Below, piece by piece: positions 42,337 through 50,814 of a stretch of 64,000 nucleotides of DNA. The translations under genes and the position numbers were made by a program. The notes beneath the pieces were generated by a model. That model was not told where the DNA came from. It saw only the letters and a list, made by a program, of their open reading frames with translations, and searched no databases. Source of the stretch: Thermoactinomyces intermedius (GTDB lineage Bacteria > Bacillota > Bacilli > Thermoactinomycetales > Thermoactinomycetaceae); assembly GCF_016055025.1 (NCBI RefSeq), contig NZ_JAECVW010000004.1; one strand, given 5' to 3'. Each line of letters starts with the position of its first letter. Position 1 is the first letter of the stretch.

Positions 42337-43497
42337 ATGAGGTATCTGACAGCAGGAGAGTCACACGGTCCGCAATTAACAGTGATCATTGAAGGATTGC
42401 CCAGCCAGCTTTCCTTGGATAAAGAGAAAATTGACCGCGAATTGGCCCGTCGTCAAAAAGGGTATGGACGCGGCCGACGCATGCAGATTGAAAAGGACCA
42501 AGTGAAAATTTTGTCCGGTGTCCGGTTCGGGAAGACAACAGGAGCACCCGTCACCCTTGTGATTGAAAACCGGGATTTTAACCATTGGAAAAAAGTGATG
42601 AGTGTGGATCCGATTCCGGAAGAAGCAGAGAAACGGAAAATTTCCCGCCCGCGTCCGGGGCATGCCGATTTGAATGGAGCTATCAAGTATCAACACCGGG
42701 ATATGCGTGATGTTTTGGAACGGTCCAGCGCCAGGGAAACCGCAGCCCGTGTCGCTGCAGGAGCGGTGGCCCGTTTGATTCTGGAAGAATGCGGAATCCG
42801 CATTGCCGGCCACGTGATCCGCATTGGCGATGTCGTTGCGGAGCCGGTGGAATTGTCCTTTGAGGAGATGGTGGAACGTGCCGAATTGTCCCCTGTGCGT
42901 TGTCTCGATCAAAACGCTGAGGAAAAAATGATGGCCCTCATCGATCAAGCGAAAAAAGAGGGAGATTCCCTGGGAGGCGTCGTGGAGACCATTGTGCAAG
43001 GGGTTCCGGTCGGATTGGGAAGCCATGTTCATTGGGACCGCAAACTGGATGCCAATATTGCGCGTGCGGTGGTCAGCATCAATGCCTTCAAAGGAGTCGA
43101 ATTTGGAATCGGTTTTGAGGCCGCCAAGCGGAAGGGATCCGAAGTTCATGACGAAATTTTGTGGTCAAAAGAACGCGGATTTTACCGCCGGACCAATCGG
43201 TTGGGCGGATTCGAAGGCGGAATGACCACCGGCGAGCCCATCATTGTCAGAGGCGTCATGAAGCCCATTCCCACCTTGTACAAACCTCTCCAAAGTGTTG
43301 ATATTGAGACAAAAGAACCATTTCAGGCAAGCATCGAACGTTCCGACAGCTGTGCGGTTCCGGCAGCCAGCGTGGTGATGGAAAATGTGGTGGCTTGGGA
43401 AGTGGCACAAGCGCTCTTGGGCAAATTTTCGGGAGACACCATGGATGAGGTGAAACGACAATTGAAGCAGTATCAGGAAAGCGTGTTGAGTTTCTGA
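42337..43497 (+). CDS. aroC: chorismate synthase
   Basis: Last step of the shikimate pathway, converting EPSP to chorismate with reduced FMN. It is 386 residues long. Family signatures are GESHGPQL near the N-terminus, RPGHADLNGAIKYQHRDMRDVLERSSARETA, and the late RSDSCAVPAA. It is named aroF in B. subtilis. ATG 42337 (MRYLTAGESHG) is chosen over ATG 42331, which abuts the GAGAGGGAG site. The stop overlaps the aroB ATG by one base. Confidence 0.95.
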   Translation: MRYLTAGESHGPQLTVIIEGLPSQLSLDKEKIDRELARRQKGYGRGRRMQIEKDQVKILSGVRFGKTTGAPVTLVIENRDFNHWKKVMSVDPIPEEAEKRKISRPRPGHADLNGAIKYQHRDMRDVLERSSARETAARVAAGAVARLILEECGIRIAGHVIRIGDVVAEPVELSFEEMVERAELSPVRCLDQNAEEKMMALIDQAKKEGDSLGGVVETIVQGVPVGLGSHVHWDRKLDANIARAVVSINAFKGVEFGIGFEAAKRKGSEVHDEILWSKERGFYRRTNRLGGFEGGMTTGEPIIVRGVMKPIPTLYKPLQSVDIETKEPFQASIERSDSCAVPAASVVMENVVAWEVAQALLGKFSGDTMDEVKRQLKQYQESVLSF

Positions 43498-44606
43498 TGA
43501 AAACATTGACGGTGCAGGGAAAAGAACGGTCTTACCCGATTTACATCGGAAACGGTCTGTTGGAAAAAGTGCCATCGTTTTTAAAGCAACACCACATTGA
43601 AACGGATTGCAAACTGATGATTGTCACGGACACCCACGTGGCTCCGCTTTATGCCGGCAAATTGCGCGACGCGTTGGAGCAAGCCGGATTTCAGGCTGGG
43701 ATCTCTGTCGTCGAAGCGGGGGAGAAAAGCAAGAGCTTGCAAATGCTGGAACATTTGACGGGGGAATGTTTGAAATTTGGCCTGGATCGCCGCAGTGTGA
43801 TTTTGGCCTTGGGCGGAGGTGTGGTAGGTGATCTGGCCGGTTTTTTGGCGGCCAGTTACATGCGTGGGATTCCGTTCGTTCAAATTCCCACCACTTTATT
43901 GGCCCATGACAGCAGTGTCGGCGGCAAAGTGGCCGTGAACCATCCCATGGGCAAAAATTATATCGGCGCTTTTCATCAGCCGTTGATGGTTGTCTTTGAT
44001 GTGGCCTGTTTAAAGACACTGCCGGCGAGAGAATGGCGGTCCGGAATGGCGGAAGTGATCAAACACGGCCTGATCCGGGATGCTTCCTTCGTCGAATGGT
44101 TGGATGAACATCGTGAATCGCTGGATGCACGGGACCATGATGCCATGATGGAATCCGTTTACCGGGGTTGTCAGATCAAGGCGGATGTGGTGTCCCAAGA
44201 TGAAAGGGAAACCGGCCTTCGCGCCATTTTGAATTATGGGCACACCATTGGCCATGCCTTGGAGGCGGTGTCCGGATATCAGGTTTACACCCATGGAGAG
44301 GCGATTTCCATCGGAATGAACGGGGCCGCGCAATTAAGCGAACGGTTGTTGGGAACAAACCGGGAGGTGATCCGGGAAACCGGACGGATTCTGAAATCGT
44401 TCGGACTGCCCGTTGTTTGCACCGATTCATGGCCGGTTGCGTCCCTGATCGGGATCATGAAGCGGGACAAAAAAGCGCAACAAGGAAAATATGTGTTTGT
44501 TCTGGCCCGGGATATCGGCAACGTGGAGATTGTACGGGATGTGCCGGAGGAAGAAATCAAACGGGTCTTGCAGCGATTGTTGCCGGACCGGGAAATGAAA
44601 CCCTGA
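43497..44606 (+). CDS. aroB: 3-dehydroquinate synthase
   Basis: Second step of the shikimate pathway, cyclising DAHP to 3-dehydroquinate with NAD and a divalent metal. It is 369 residues long. The NAD loop is LGGGVVGDLAGFLAASYMRG (about 100-119), the substrate segment is DSSVGGKVAVNHP, and metal ligands include the Glu of MAEVIKHG and the His of NYGHTIGHALE. It is coupled to aroC. No aroH follows it, unlike B. subtilis. Confidence 0.95.
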   Translation: MKTLTVQGKERSYPIYIGNGLLEKVPSFLKQHHIETDCKLMIVTDTHVAPLYAGKLRDALEQAGFQAGISVVEAGEKSKSLQMLEHLTGECLKFGLDRRSVILALGGGVVGDLAGFLAASYMRGIPFVQIPTTLLAHDSSVGGKVAVNHPMGKNYIGAFHQPLMVVFDVACLKTLPAREWRSGMAEVIKHGLIRDASFVEWLDEHRESLDARDHDAMMESVYRGCQIKADVVSQDERETGLRAILNYGHTIGHALEAVSGYQVYTHGEAISIGMNGAAQLSERLLGTNREVIRETGRILKSFGLPVVCTDSWPVASLIGIMKRDKKAQQGKYVFVLARDIGNVEIVRDVPEEEIKRVLQRLLPDREMKP

Positions 44607-44614
44607 TTTCGGGT

Positions 44615-44643
44615 TGACAATTTTTTGCCTCTTCGATAAAGTA
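44615..44643 (+). promoter_or_regulatory. promoter of the trp operon
   Basis: A perfect TTGACA (44615-44620) lies 17 bases before TAAGTA (44638-44643), a poor -10. Transcription would start near 44650, right at the first TAG triplet of the TRAP site. Confidence 0.55.
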
Positions 44644-44650
44644 ATAATCA

Positions 44651-44721
44651 TAGAATGAGTAGCATAGTTATTCAGATGAGCTGAGTTGAGCAGAGAATGG
44701 AGATAGCGGAGCAGAGTGGAG
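44651..44721 (+). promoter_or_regulatory. TRAP binding site in the trp leader
   Basis: Thirteen (G/T)AG triplets start at 44651, 44657, 44660, 44665, 44678, 44683, 44688, 44693, 44700, 44704, 44709, 44714 and 44719. The last nine form a regular block, mostly with two-base spacers, as required for the 11-subunit TRAP ring. The TRAP gene mtrB is at 37302. By the B. subtilis mechanism, tryptophan-bound TRAP here frees the downstream terminator. Confidence 0.93.
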
Positions 44722-44747
44722 GCTGAATGATACATGAAAAAACAGCC
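44721..44747 (+). promoter_or_regulatory. possible antiterminator pairing
   Basis: GGCTG (44721-44725), starting in the last TRAP triplet, can pair with CAGCC (44743-44747), which overlaps the left arm of the terminator at 44746. TRAP binding would prevent this pairing. The stem is short, so the competing structure needs folding analysis. Confidence 0.45.
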
Positions 44748-44771
44748 AAAGCAATGCTTGCTTTGGTTTTT
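44746..44771 (+). terminator. trp attenuator terminator
   Basis: Stem CCAAAGCAA (44746-44754) pairs with TTGCTTTGG (44758-44766) around a three-base loop, followed by five T. It lies between the TRAP site and trpE and is the expected attenuation point. Confidence 0.9.
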
Positions 44772-44797
44772 ATATTTTCCTCTGCAATCCCCGCTTT

Positions 44798-44830
44798 TCC
44801 CTTCTCTCAAAACCCATTTTTGAGGAGGGA
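44798..44830 (+). promoter_or_regulatory. hairpin covering the trpE ribosome-binding site
   Basis: TCCCTTCTC (44798-44806) can pair over nine bases (one G-U) with GAGGAGGGA (44822-44830), which contains the trpE Shine-Dalgarno sequence. In B. subtilis TRAP also represses trpE translation by promoting such a sequestering hairpin. The same logic is plausible here. Confidence 0.6.
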
Positions 44831-44835
44831 TTTTT

Positions 44836-46350
44836 TTGATTTACCCCACACGAGAAACGGCTTTGTCACTGAGCAAAAAATACCGCTTGATTCCGCTTTG
44901 CAAAAGAGTGCTGGCTGATACCGAAACCCCCATCCGCTTGTATGCCCGGGTGAAGGATCAACCCAATTCCTTTTTGCTGGAAAGTGTCGAAGAGAGTGAG
45001 CACCGGTCCCGGTATTCCTTTATCGGATATGACCCGTTTTTGACGGTCAAAGGAAAAGGAACCGAAATCACGACGACAAAGCGGAATGGCGAAAGCGAAA
45101 CAACAGTGACATCTTCCCCGTTTGATTTTTTAAAATCCATGTTGGAACAGTATAAAACCCCGGTTTATAAAGATTTTCCTTCATTTTTGGGAGGAGCGGT
45201 CGGCTACACCGGTTACGATGCCGTCCGGTTTATTGAGCCCGACCGGAAGGTGACCAAAGGGACTTCTGATCAAAACGACCTCCATTATTTGTTCGTGGAC
45301 CGGTTGCTGGTGTTTGACCATCTGAAAGATGAAGTCATCTTTGTTTCCCATCTGAAGGTTTTCCCCGGGATGTCCGCTCAGGAAATAAAAGAGGCCTATG
45401 ATCAGGAGGCAGACCGGCTGGAGAAATGGTCATCGGAGTTTTTGAAGAAGCCAGGTCCCGTTCCTTCATTATCTTTTGAAGAAAGGGAAGTTTCCGAACT
45501 GGATATTAAACCGGACGTCAGCAAAGACGAATTTATGCAAATGGTGAAACAAACCAAGGAATACATTCAAAACGGCGAAGTTTTGCAAGTGGTCCTGGCC
45601 CGTTCGCTGACGGTGGAGACGGCACCTCCGCCCTTCGATGTATACCGGGCGTTAAGGGTTTTGAATCCTTCCCCTTACATGTATTATTTGAACCTCGGGG
45701 ATGAGAAGGTCGTCGGGACTTCGCCGGAAGTGTTGGTGCGTGTCACCGGGTCCACCGCGGAAACCTGCCCCATTGCCGGAACCAGACCGCGCGGAAAAGA
45801 CGAACAGGAAGATCAGGAATTGATGGATGATTTGTTGCAGGACCAAAAAGAACGCGACGAACATGTGATGTTGGTGGATCTGGGCCGGGAAGACATCGGG
45901 CGCGTTGCCAAAGTGGGAACGGTGAAAGTGCCGGATTATATGAAAATCGAAAAATATTCCCATGTCATGCATCTGGTTTCCCGGATCCAAGGGGAATTGA
46001 AAGAAGGAAAGAAACCCATGGATGCTTTGATCGCTTGTTTCCCGGCGGGAACCTTGTCCGGAGCGCCCAGGGTGCGGGCGATGGAAATCATCGCCGATCT
46101 GGAGGCGTCTCCCCGGGGCATTTACGGGGGAGCACTCGGTTATTTCAGCTTCAGTGGGGATATGGACCAATGCATTACCATCCGGACCATTGTGTTCCGT
46201 GACGGAAAAGCACAGGTTCAATCCGGTGCGGGCATTGTTGCTGCATCGGATCCGGAAAGGGAATATTTCGAGACCTTGCATAAAGCCAAGGGGATGCTCA
46301 AAGCATTGGCAATGGTCCGGCCGGAAAAGGCAAGGAGTTCGGTGGGATGA
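44836..46350 (+). CDS. trpE: anthranilate synthase component I
   Basis: Chorismate-using large subunit of anthranilate synthase. It is 504 residues long. The chorismate-binding core shows CPIAGTRPRGKD, FPAGTLSGAPRVRAMEII, and GIVAASDPEREYFET; the N-terminal part contains the tryptophan feedback region (LLESVEESEHRSRYSFIG). The amidotransferase trpG is not in the operon; in B. subtilis pabA supplies it from elsewhere. TTG 44836 follows GGAGGG, which a leader hairpin can mask. The stop overlaps trpD. Confidence 0.95.
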   Translation: MIYPTRETALSLSKKYRLIPLCKRVLADTETPIRLYARVKDQPNSFLLESVEESEHRSRYSFIGYDPFLTVKGKGTEITTTKRNGESETTVTSSPFDFLKSMLEQYKTPVYKDFPSFLGGAVGYTGYDAVRFIEPDRKVTKGTSDQNDLHYLFVDRLLVFDHLKDEVIFVSHLKVFPGMSAQEIKEAYDQEADRLEKWSSEFLKKPGPVPSLSFEEREVSELDIKPDVSKDEFMQMVKQTKEYIQNGEVLQVVLARSLTVETAPPPFDVYRALRVLNPSPYMYYLNLGDEKVVGTSPEVLVRVTGSTAETCPIAGTRPRGKDEQEDQELMDDLLQDQKERDEHVMLVDLGREDIGRVAKVGTVKVPDYMKIEKYSHVMHLVSRIQGELKEGKKPMDALIACFPAGTLSGAPRVRAMEIIADLEASPRGIYGGALGYFSFSGDMDQCITIRTIVFRDGKAQVQSGAGIVAASDPEREYFETLHKAKGMLKALAMVRPEKARSSVG

Positions 46351-47369
46351 AGCCGTTTCTGAAAAAAGTGGTGGAAGGCGAACCTCTCAGCCGCAGCGAA
46401 GCAAAGCAAGCGATAGAAGCGATGATCAACGGAAACGTGCCACAGGCGCAAATCGCCAGTTTTTTGACTGCGCTGCGGATGAAAGGGGAAACGGTGGAAG
46501 AACTGATCGGCTTTGTCGAAGGCATCCATTCGCAAACCATTCCCGTCCGGAACCCGTTTGAAGAAGCGGTGGATACTTGCGGAACCGGCGGGGACGGACA
46601 AAAAACATTTAACATTTCAACAGCGGCATCCATCGTTGCATCTGCGGCGGGGGTGCCCGTCATCAAACACGGAAACCGCGCGGTATCGGGCAAAAGCGGG
46701 AGTGCCGATGTCTTGGAGGCCTTAAAGATGAATATCCGCCTGAATGCCGATGAAGCAGTAAAAATGCTTGAAAAGACAGGGCTTTGTTTTTTATTCGCCC
46801 CATTGTTTCATCCGGCGGTCAAAAAGGTGATGTCCATCCGCAAAGAGCTCGGGTTTCGCACCTGTTTCAATTTGATGGGGCCCCTGTTGAATCCGGCGCG
46901 GGTGAAAGTGCAATTGTTGGGCGTTTATGATGCCGGCTTAACCGGGAAGGTGGCGCATGTATTGAATCACTTGGGCGTCAAAAGAGCGCTGGTGGTGTCG
47001 GGGCTGGACGGCTTGGATGAGATGACGGTGACGGATGCGACCCGCATCAGTGAATTGGAGAACGGAGAGGTGAAAACTTACGAGGTCACTCCGGAGTCCC
47101 TCGGAGTGACCCGTTGGCATGCAGCCGGGCTCCGGGGCGGAACCGCAAAAGAAAATGCCCGGATCATGAAAGAAGTTTTTGCGGGCAAGGAGGGGGCTCC
47201 TGCCGATATCGTCAGCATCAATGCCGGGGCGGTCCTCTATCTTGCGGGGAAAGCCGGATCATTGAAAGAAGGAACGGAGCAGGCGAAACGGATCATTCAA
47301 TCAGGACGTGCCCGGGAGCAGCTGAACAAAGTGGTTCAAGCTTCGAAGGAGGTTACCTATGTTTCTTGA
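46347..47369 (+). CDS. trpD: anthranilate phosphoribosyltransferase
   Basis: Joins anthranilate and PRPP. It is 340 residues long. The PRPP loop is DTCGTGGDGQKTFNISTA (about 75-92), followed by KHGNRAVSGKSGSADVLEALK and RTCFNLMGPLLNPA. There is no fused TrpG domain. It overlaps trpE by 4 bases and trpC by 11, so translation through the operon is coupled. Confidence 0.95.
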   Translation: MKPFLKKVVEGEPLSRSEAKQAIEAMINGNVPQAQIASFLTALRMKGETVEELIGFVEGIHSQTIPVRNPFEEAVDTCGTGGDGQKTFNISTAASIVASAAGVPVIKHGNRAVSGKSGSADVLEALKMNIRLNADEAVKMLEKTGLCFLFAPLFHPAVKKVMSIRKELGFRTCFNLMGPLLNPARVKVQLLGVYDAGLTGKVAHVLNHLGVKRALVVSGLDGLDEMTVTDATRISELENGEVKTYEVTPESLGVTRWHAAGLRGGTAKENARIMKEVFAGKEGAPADIVSINAGAVLYLAGKAGSLKEGTEQAKRIIQSGRAREQLNKVVQASKEVTYVS

Positions 47370-48138
47370 AAAAATCGCAGACACCAAAGCAAAAGAAATC
47401 AGAGCCCTTCACGAGCAAATTTCTTCGCATGACCGGAAGCGTGCCAAACGCCTTCCGCAGGGGTTGTCTTTAAAAAAGAAGTTGTCCGGGACGGAGGCGG
47501 CCATTATTGCCGAGGTGAAATCCGCCTCTCCGTCCAAAGGGGTAATCTCAGAAAAGTTGGATCCGGTGAAGGTGGCCAAGGGATATGAGCTTGGCGGGGC
47601 GGCAGCCGTGTCAGTGTTGACGGATACCGTTTATTTTCACGGCAAACCGGAATATTTGACACAGGTGAAACAAAATGTCGGCTTGCCCGTGCTTCGCAAA
47701 GATTTCATCATGGATGAATTGCAGGTGTATGAAAGCAAGCTGTTGGGAGCCGACATCATTTTACTCATTGCCGCTTTACTGGATGAAGAGCGGTTAAAAC
47801 GGTTCACCTGCACGGCTCATGAGCTGGGGATGGAAGTTCTGGTTGAAATCCATGAAGAAGACGAAATTCCTCCGGCGCTTTCGTGCGACCCGGATGTGAT
47901 CGGAATCAATAACCGGAACTTGCATACCTTTCAAACCGATATCTCCCATACTGAGAAGCTGAGACCGCTCATTCCCCCGGGACGCCCTGTGATCGGGGAG
48001 AGCGGTGTTCTCTCTTTGGAAGATGCAAAACGGATGCACAAAGCCGGGGTGCAAGGGTTGCTCGTCGGGGAATACCTGATGCGTCAGGAAGATCCGGAAC
48101 GGGCCGTTCGTGAATTGCGAGAGGGTTTAAGAAGATGA
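47359..48138 (+). CDS. trpC: indole-3-glycerol phosphate synthase
   Basis: Closes the indole ring. It is a 259-residue TIM barrel with the N-terminal signature IIAEVKSASPSKG (catalytic Lys), VLRKDFIMDELQVYE, INNRNLHTF and the C-terminal GESGV phosphate site. It is not fused to TrpF, which follows with a 4-base overlap. Confidence 0.95.
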   Translation: MFLEKIADTKAKEIRALHEQISSHDRKRAKRLPQGLSLKKKLSGTEAAIIAEVKSASPSKGVISEKLDPVKVAKGYELGGAAAVSVLTDTVYFHGKPEYLTQVKQNVGLPVLRKDFIMDELQVYESKLLGADIILLIAALLDEERLKRFTCTAHELGMEVLVEIHEEDEIPPALSCDPDVIGINNRNLHTFQTDISHTEKLRPLIPPGRPVIGESGVLSLEDAKRMHKAGVQGLLVGEYLMRQEDPERAVRELREGLRR

Positions 48139-48803
48139 AAAAGCCTTTTATCAAGTTCTGCGGTTTTCAAAGAGCCCGGGATGTGCAAACAGCCAGCCGG
48201 TTGCCGGTGGATGCTTTGGGATTTGTGCTGGTTCCCGGCCGGAGAAGATCCGTGCCCCGCAGCCGTTTGCCGGAATTGGTCCGGCATCTGTCTAAAGGGC
48301 AGGCGGCCATCGGGGTTTTACAAAATCCTTCTTGGGATGAAGTGAAAAGTTGGTTGGAAACCGCGCTTCTGTCCGGTATTCAACTGCATGGAGAAGAGCC
48401 TGTTGAGTTGCTCCAAAAAATCAAGTCGGCCCGCCCCGGCCTTCATCTTACCAAAGTGTTTCATATGCAAGACTCTTTGCCGGAACCGGGGAAGCTGGAA
48501 GCGTATCAGCCGTGGGCCGATGCGATTTTGCTCGACACCGCAGCCGGAAACATAAAAGGCGGAACCGGAAAACGGTTTGATTGGCGTTTGATCCCGGCCT
48601 GGAAGGAGGCATGCCACCAATTGAATCTGCCCTGTTGGGTTGCCGGGGGATTGGACGAAAACAATGTGACGGAGTTGATCACCCGCTACCGGCCCGACGG
48701 AATTGACGTGTCCGGCGGAATAGAAATCGATCAACACAAAGACAGCGCAAAAATGCGCCTTTTTTTGGAAAGGGTGAAAAAAGCTTATGCCACTTCTTCA
48801 TAA
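48135..48803 (+). CDS. trpF: phosphoribosylanthranilate isomerase
   Basis: Amadori rearrangement step of tryptophan synthesis. It is a 222-residue TIM barrel. It begins KFCGFQRARDVQTA (usual form KICG, with the catalytic Cys) and has IQLHGEEP, a catalytic Asp in ILLDTAAGNIKGGTGKRFDW, VAGGLDENNV and GIDVSGGIE. It is somewhat more divergent than its neighbours but all key residues are visible. It overlaps trpB by 17 bases. Confidence 0.92.
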   Translation: MKKPFIKFCGFQRARDVQTASRLPVDALGFVLVPGRRRSVPRSRLPELVRHLSKGQAAIGVLQNPSWDEVKSWLETALLSGIQLHGEEPVELLQKIKSARPGLHLTKVFHMQDSLPEPGKLEAYQPWADAILLDTAAGNIKGGTGKRFDWRLIPAWKEACHQLNLPCWVAGGLDENNVTELITRYRPDGIDVSGGIEIDQHKDSAKMRLFLERVKKAYATSS

Positions 48804-49986
48804 AAAAGCCGCGTCTTGGAGATACGGGGAATTCGGGGGGCGTTACGTTCCCGAAACCACCATGAATGCCCTGATCGAACTGGAAGCCGGATTTGAAGAG
48901 GCGATGAAGGATCCTTCCTTTAAAGAAGAGTTAAACCATTGGTTGGAACATTATTCGGGACGCCCGACCGCATTGACTTATGCAAAAAGGCTCACCGAAT
49001 ATGCCGGAGGGGCCAAAATTTATTTGAAACGGGAGGATTTGAACCATACCGGTGCCCATAAGATCAACAATGCTTTGGGGCAGGCGCTTTTGGCCAAGCG
49101 GATGGGGAAAACCAAATTGATTGCCGAGACCGGAGCCGGTCAGCACGGGGTGGCCACGGCAACGGTTGCTGCTCTTTTGGGGCTGGAATGTGAAGTGTTT
49201 ATGGGAGAAGAAGATATCAAACGGCAACAGTTGAATGTTTTTCGGATGGAACTGTTGGGGGCGAAAGTGCAACCGGTTTGCTCCGGTACCCGCACATTAA
49301 AAGATGCCACCAATGAAGCACTCCGGCGTTGGGTGGCGGAAGTGGATCATGCCTTCTATCTGATCGGTTCGGCCGTGGGACCCCATCCTTATCCGTTGAT
49401 TGTCAAAACGTTTCAACGGGTGATCGGTGATGAGACAAGGATCCAAATCTTAAACCGGGAAGGACGACTTCCGACGGATGTGGTGGCTTGTGTCGGGGGA
49501 GGAAGCAATGCAATCGGCATGTTTTCCGGGTTTCTGGATGAGGAAGAGGTGCACCTTCACGGGGTGGAAGCCGCGGGAAAAGGCTTGTCCACCGGATTGC
49601 ATGCCGCTTCGCTCAGCAAAGGGGAGACCGGCGTCTTGCACGGCATGTACAGTTATTTCTTGCAGGATGAACACGGCCAGGTGTTGCCCGCCCATTCTAT
49701 TTCAGCCGGATTGGATTACCCCGGGGTCGGACCCGAGCATGCGTACCTGCACAAGACCGGCCAGGTGCGATATACTTCGGTGACCGACCAGGAAGCATTG
49801 GAAGCGGTGAAAATCCTTTGCCGGACGGAAGGGATTTTGCCGGCGTTGGAGTCGGCGCATGCCATTTGGGAAGGGATCCGGTTGGCCAAACAACGGGATT
49901 TTCGGGATTTGATTGTGATTTGTTTATCAGGCCGCGGGGATAAGGATGTGGAGACGATCCGCCGGGCGTTAAGAGGTGAACCGTAA
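48787..49986 (+). CDS. trpB: tryptophan synthase beta chain
   Basis: PLP subunit that condenses indole with serine. It is 399 residues long. The PLP Lys is in LNHTGAHKINNALGQ (about 90), the phosphate-binding glycine loop is CVGGGSNAIG, and GAGQHGVATATVAA is the indole-site region. It belongs to the TrpB1 type that works with TrpA. The stop overlaps the trpA start (TAATG). Confidence 0.96.
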   Translation: MPLLHKKAASWRYGEFGGRYVPETTMNALIELEAGFEEAMKDPSFKEELNHWLEHYSGRPTALTYAKRLTEYAGGAKIYLKREDLNHTGAHKINNALGQALLAKRMGKTKLIAETGAGQHGVATATVAALLGLECEVFMGEEDIKRQQLNVFRMELLGAKVQPVCSGTRTLKDATNEALRRWVAEVDHAFYLIGSAVGPHPYPLIVKTFQRVIGDETRIQILNREGRLPTDVVACVGGGSNAIGMFSGFLDEEEVHLHGVEAAGKGLSTGLHAASLSKGETGVLHGMYSYFLQDEHGQVLPAHSISAGLDYPGVGPEHAYLHKTGQVRYTSVTDQEALEAVKILCRTEGILPALESAHAIWEGIRLAKQRDFRDLIVICLSGRGDKDVETIRRALRGEP

Positions 49987-50783
49987 TGAACCGTTTGCAA
50001 CAAACCTTGGCTCAAAAAGAGAACCATTTCATTCCCTTCATCATGTGTGGCGATCCGGATATGGAAGTGACAGAAAGCCTCATCCGGTTGCTGGAAGAGG
50101 AAGGGGTTTCGGCCGTTGAACTGGGGGTTCCATTTTCGGATCCGATGGCCGACGGTCCCGTCATTCAGGCCGCGGGGGAACGCGCTTTGAAAAATCAGGT
50201 GACCTTGGCCAAAGTGCTGCAATTGGGAAAAAAGATGCGAAAAAACGGCAGTGAAGTGCCTTTGATTTTGTTTACGTATGCCAATCCCGTGTACCGGTTC
50301 GGCATGGAAAAACTGGTGGAGGAAGCGGTCGCTCACGGCTTTGACGGGTTGATTGTCCCGGATTTGCCTTTTGAAGAAAGCGAAGAATTACGCTATTTGG
50401 GAAAAAAACGCGGCTTGTGCGTGATCCCCCTGGTGGCGCCGACATCCCAAGACCGGGTGAAAGAAATCGTTTCAAAAGCCCAAGGGTTTGTTTACTGCGT
50501 CTCTTCACTGGGAACGACCGGGATGCGGGATCAATTCGCCGGACAAACCAGTCATTTTTTGGATACGGTGCGGAAATTCAGTCCCGTTCCCACGGCAGTG
50601 GGTTTTGGCATTTCCAATCGGGAACATGTCCGGCACTTTTTAAACCATACCGATGGCGTTGTGGTCGGAAGTGCGTTGGTCAAAAAAATCGAGGAACAAT
50701 CGGACTTGTTGAAGGATCTGGGGAGAAGGGAAGACGGATTGAAGAACATCAGGGTGTTTGTCAGACAGTTAAAATCGGAGTAA
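49986..50783 (+). CDS. trpA: tryptophan synthase alpha chain
   Basis: Cleaves indole-3-glycerol phosphate and channels indole to TrpB. It is a 265-residue TIM barrel. The catalytic Glu is in VELGVPFSDPMADGPVIQAA (about 47) and the Asp in DGLIVPDLPFEE. The phosphate site is GFGISN near the C-terminus. It is translationally coupled to trpB. Confidence 0.95.
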   Translation: MNRLQQTLAQKENHFIPFIMCGDPDMEVTESLIRLLEEEGVSAVELGVPFSDPMADGPVIQAAGERALKNQVTLAKVLQLGKKMRKNGSEVPLILFTYANPVYRFGMEKLVEEAVAHGFDGLIVPDLPFEESEELRYLGKKRGLCVIPLVAPTSQDRVKEIVSKAQGFVYCVSSLGTTGMRDQFAGQTSHFLDTVRKFSPVPTAVGFGISNREHVRHFLNHTDGVVVGSALVKKIEEQSDLLKDLGRREDGLKNIRVFVRQLKSE

Positions 50784-50814
50784 GATAGAAATAAAAAATT
50801 GAAAGGGAATGGGC

